Shown here: positions 33,038 to 34,141 of the stretch, piece after piece
Numbering within the stretch: position 1 is the first letter of the stretch
Layout: each line of letters starts with the position of its first letter
Assembly (NCBI GenBank): GCA_018666065.1
Contig: JABJAO010000020.1
Span: 1-34,141 of the forward strand
Source of the DNA: Microbacteriaceae bacterium
GTDB lineage: Bacteria; Actinomycetota; Actinomycetes; Actinomycetales; Microbacteriaceae
DNA: 34,141 nt
Reading direction: 5' to 3'
Notes under the pieces: generated by a model
Databases searched by the model: none
Seen by the model: the letters and a program-made list of their open reading frames with translations, nothing else
What the model was told of the DNA's origin: nothing
Program-made: the position numbers and the translations under genes

Positions 33038-34141
33038 CTAGGCGCCGAGTGCGATCGCCTGGAAGGCGGCCTGGTACTCGTTGTCTTCGTCAGAGCTGAG
33101 GGTACGGAAGGCCTTCACCTGAGACAGTGTCTCGTCATCGGGGAAGATCATCTTGTTCTCAGCGAGCTCAGGATCAATTTCCATCGCTGCTTCGTAGGCA
33201 CCCTTGACGGGAGTCACGTAGTTCACCCATGCGGCAACCTCGGCAGCGACCTCAGGCTCGTAGTAGTAGTTCATGAGCGTCTCTGCGTTGGTCTTGCGAG
33301 GCGAACCAACGGGCACGACCATCGTGTCGTTCCAGATGGTGGCTCCGGAGTCGGGGAATACAAACTTCCACTTCTCGCCGTCGTCATAGCCGTTCTCGAA
33401 GTTGATCAGGGTGATATCCCCAGACCATCCGATGGCCACGAGAGCGTCCTCATTCACGAGGTCCTCGGTGTACGAGTTTCCACGGACGTTACGAATCTGG
33501 CCGGCCTCGACCTGAGCGCGGAGAACCTCGAGGGCGTCGTTGTAATCATCGGCGCTCCAGTCCCCTGCAATGTCGACACCATTGGCCATCATGAGGATTC
33601 CCATAGTGTCGCGCATCTCCGAAAGAACAACGACGCGACCCTTGAGCTCGGGAGCCCAGAGGTCTTCGACACTCTTGATTTCGCCGACCTTGTCGGCGTT
33701 ATAGGCGATACCGGCGAAACCACCCTGCCACGGCAGGCTCTTGGCGCGGCCTGGATCCCAGTCTGGGTTGGCCAAAGAGTCAACGACGTTGGCTTTGTTG
33801 GGGATGTTGTCGGCGTTGAGTTCCTGAACAAATCCCAACTGACCCCAACGAGCAGCCATCCACTCGGTAGGTGTAACGATGTCGGCACCGATGTCCTGAC
33901 CGAGCTGAAGCTGGTCGCGAACCTTGGCGTAGTAGGTGTTGTTGTCGTCGTAGTCGACCATGTAGTTGACGGAAATTCCGGTCTGCTCCTGGAAACGCTC
34001 CAGGGTGGGGTAGTTGCCGTCATCGTCTTCGTCGATGTAGAAAGGCCAGTTCGACCAGTTCAGCGTCTTGTCCGTGGCGGAGATGTCCTCGGCGGCGACA
34101 AGCTCTTCACCAGCAGCACAGGCTGAAAGCCCCAGTGCCAC
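33038..34141 (-). CDS. potD: Spermidine/putrescine-type substrate-binding lipoprotein PotD, 5' end outside window
   Basis: Extracytoplasmic binding protein of the PotD/PotF family. The 367 residues in the window begin inside the signal peptide: the lipobox LSAC places the lipidated cysteine eight residues from the edge, and the true start lies beyond 34141, so the GTG at the very edge should not be taken as the start. The mature protein shows LNWSNWPFYIDEDD at its beginning, then IVTPTEW, LPWQGGFAGIAYN and IGWSGD, all typical of this family. Substrate could be putrescine, spermidine or another polyamine; the binding-pocket acids cannot be assigned with certainty. First gene of the potDABC-aminotransferase unit. 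Confidence 0.93.
   Translation of the reverse strand: MALGLSACAAGEELVAAEDISATDKTLNWSNWPFYIDEDDDGNYPTLERFQEQTGISVNYMVDYDDNNTYYAKVRDQLQLGQDIGADIVTPTEWMAARWGQLGFVQELNADNIPNKANVVDSLANPDWDPGRAKSLPWQGGFAGIAYNADKVGEIKSVEDLWAPELKGRVVVLSEMRDTMGILMMANGVDIAGDWSADDYNDALEVLRAQVEAGQIRNVRGNSYTEDLVNEDALVAIGWSGDITLINFENGYDDGEKWKFVFPDSGATIWNDTMVVPVGSPRKTNAETLMNYYYEPEVAAEVAAWVNYVTPVKGAYEAAMEIDPELAENKMIFPDDETLSQVKAFRTLSSDEDNEYQAAFQAIALGA

Noticed and set aside
32993-34126. 377-codon open frame on the plus strand opposite potD
   Set aside because: Antisense shadow; valine/aspartate-rich composition follows from the complementary codon use of potD.

Overview
The window is 34 kb of one actinobacterial chromosome. 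The closest fit is the family Microbacteriaceae, probably a small-genome aquatic lineage. This rests on the gene order dapB / thyX-dapA-rnj, on a full atpBEFHAGDC operon with the long actinobacterial delta subunit and short epsilon subunit, on lipoboxes of the LAGC/LSAC type, on a moderately high G+C content, and on very tight packing. Four of the five convergent gene pairs overlap at their 3' ends. I see no tRNA, rRNA, CRISPR array, insertion sequence or phage gene, and no gene-free stretch longer than about 200 bases.

Layout. 1-1800: a partial msrA, a DMT-family exporter and a small four-helix membrane protein that lacks a normal start codon. 1914-5350 (minus): thyX, dapA and RNase J. 5351-7830 (plus): a thioredoxin-like / DUF4395 / OsmC / TIGR01777 epimerase operon. 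7827-11007 (minus): a small TPR membrane protein, dapB, a CsoR/CstR-family repressor and a CoA-disulfide reductase-rhodanese fusion. 11074-13536: an MpaB-like (DUF2236) oxygenase, a tandem FKBP lipoprotein and a second OsmC-like protein. 13597-17124 (plus): gabT, a rhizobial-type L-asparaginase and alanine dehydrogenase. 17099-19840: a shortened FtsK/SpoIIIE-like remnant, a zinc-ribbon FHA protein and a secreted HExxH metallopeptidase with a coiled-coil tail. 19901-21110: ogt and yaaA. 21131-27937 (minus): the ATP synthase operon. 28039-34141 (minus): a spermidine/putrescine-type ABC transporter (potDABC), a class III aminotransferase and a TsaC/YrdC-like protein.

How the genes work together. 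The most coherent theme is thiol, persulfide and oxidant handling. It includes MsrA, thioredoxin, DUF4395, two OsmC proteins, CoA-disulfide reductase-rhodanese, and a CsoR-family repressor that keeps both cysteines but lacks the copper-binding histidine, as in the persulfide sensor CstR. A near-perfect CsoR/CstR-type operator lies in the spacer of the reductase-repressor promoter. Related elements lie in front of the thioredoxin-DUF4395-OsmC operon 5.5 kb away, which suggests a dispersed persulfide-responsive regulon. A second theme is use of amine and amino acid nitrogen (polyamine uptake, class III aminotransferases, asparaginase, alanine dehydrogenase).

Oddities. A -10 box of the form TAnnnT sits 6-8 bases before the start codon of at least nine genes, which points to widespread leaderless mRNAs. 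atpC carries a one-base frameshift. atpB and the gene at 1389 seem to use CTG and ACG starts, or have lost their starts. The TsaC-like protein has lost most of its catalytic tetrad. Some of these could be assembly errors and should be checked against reads.
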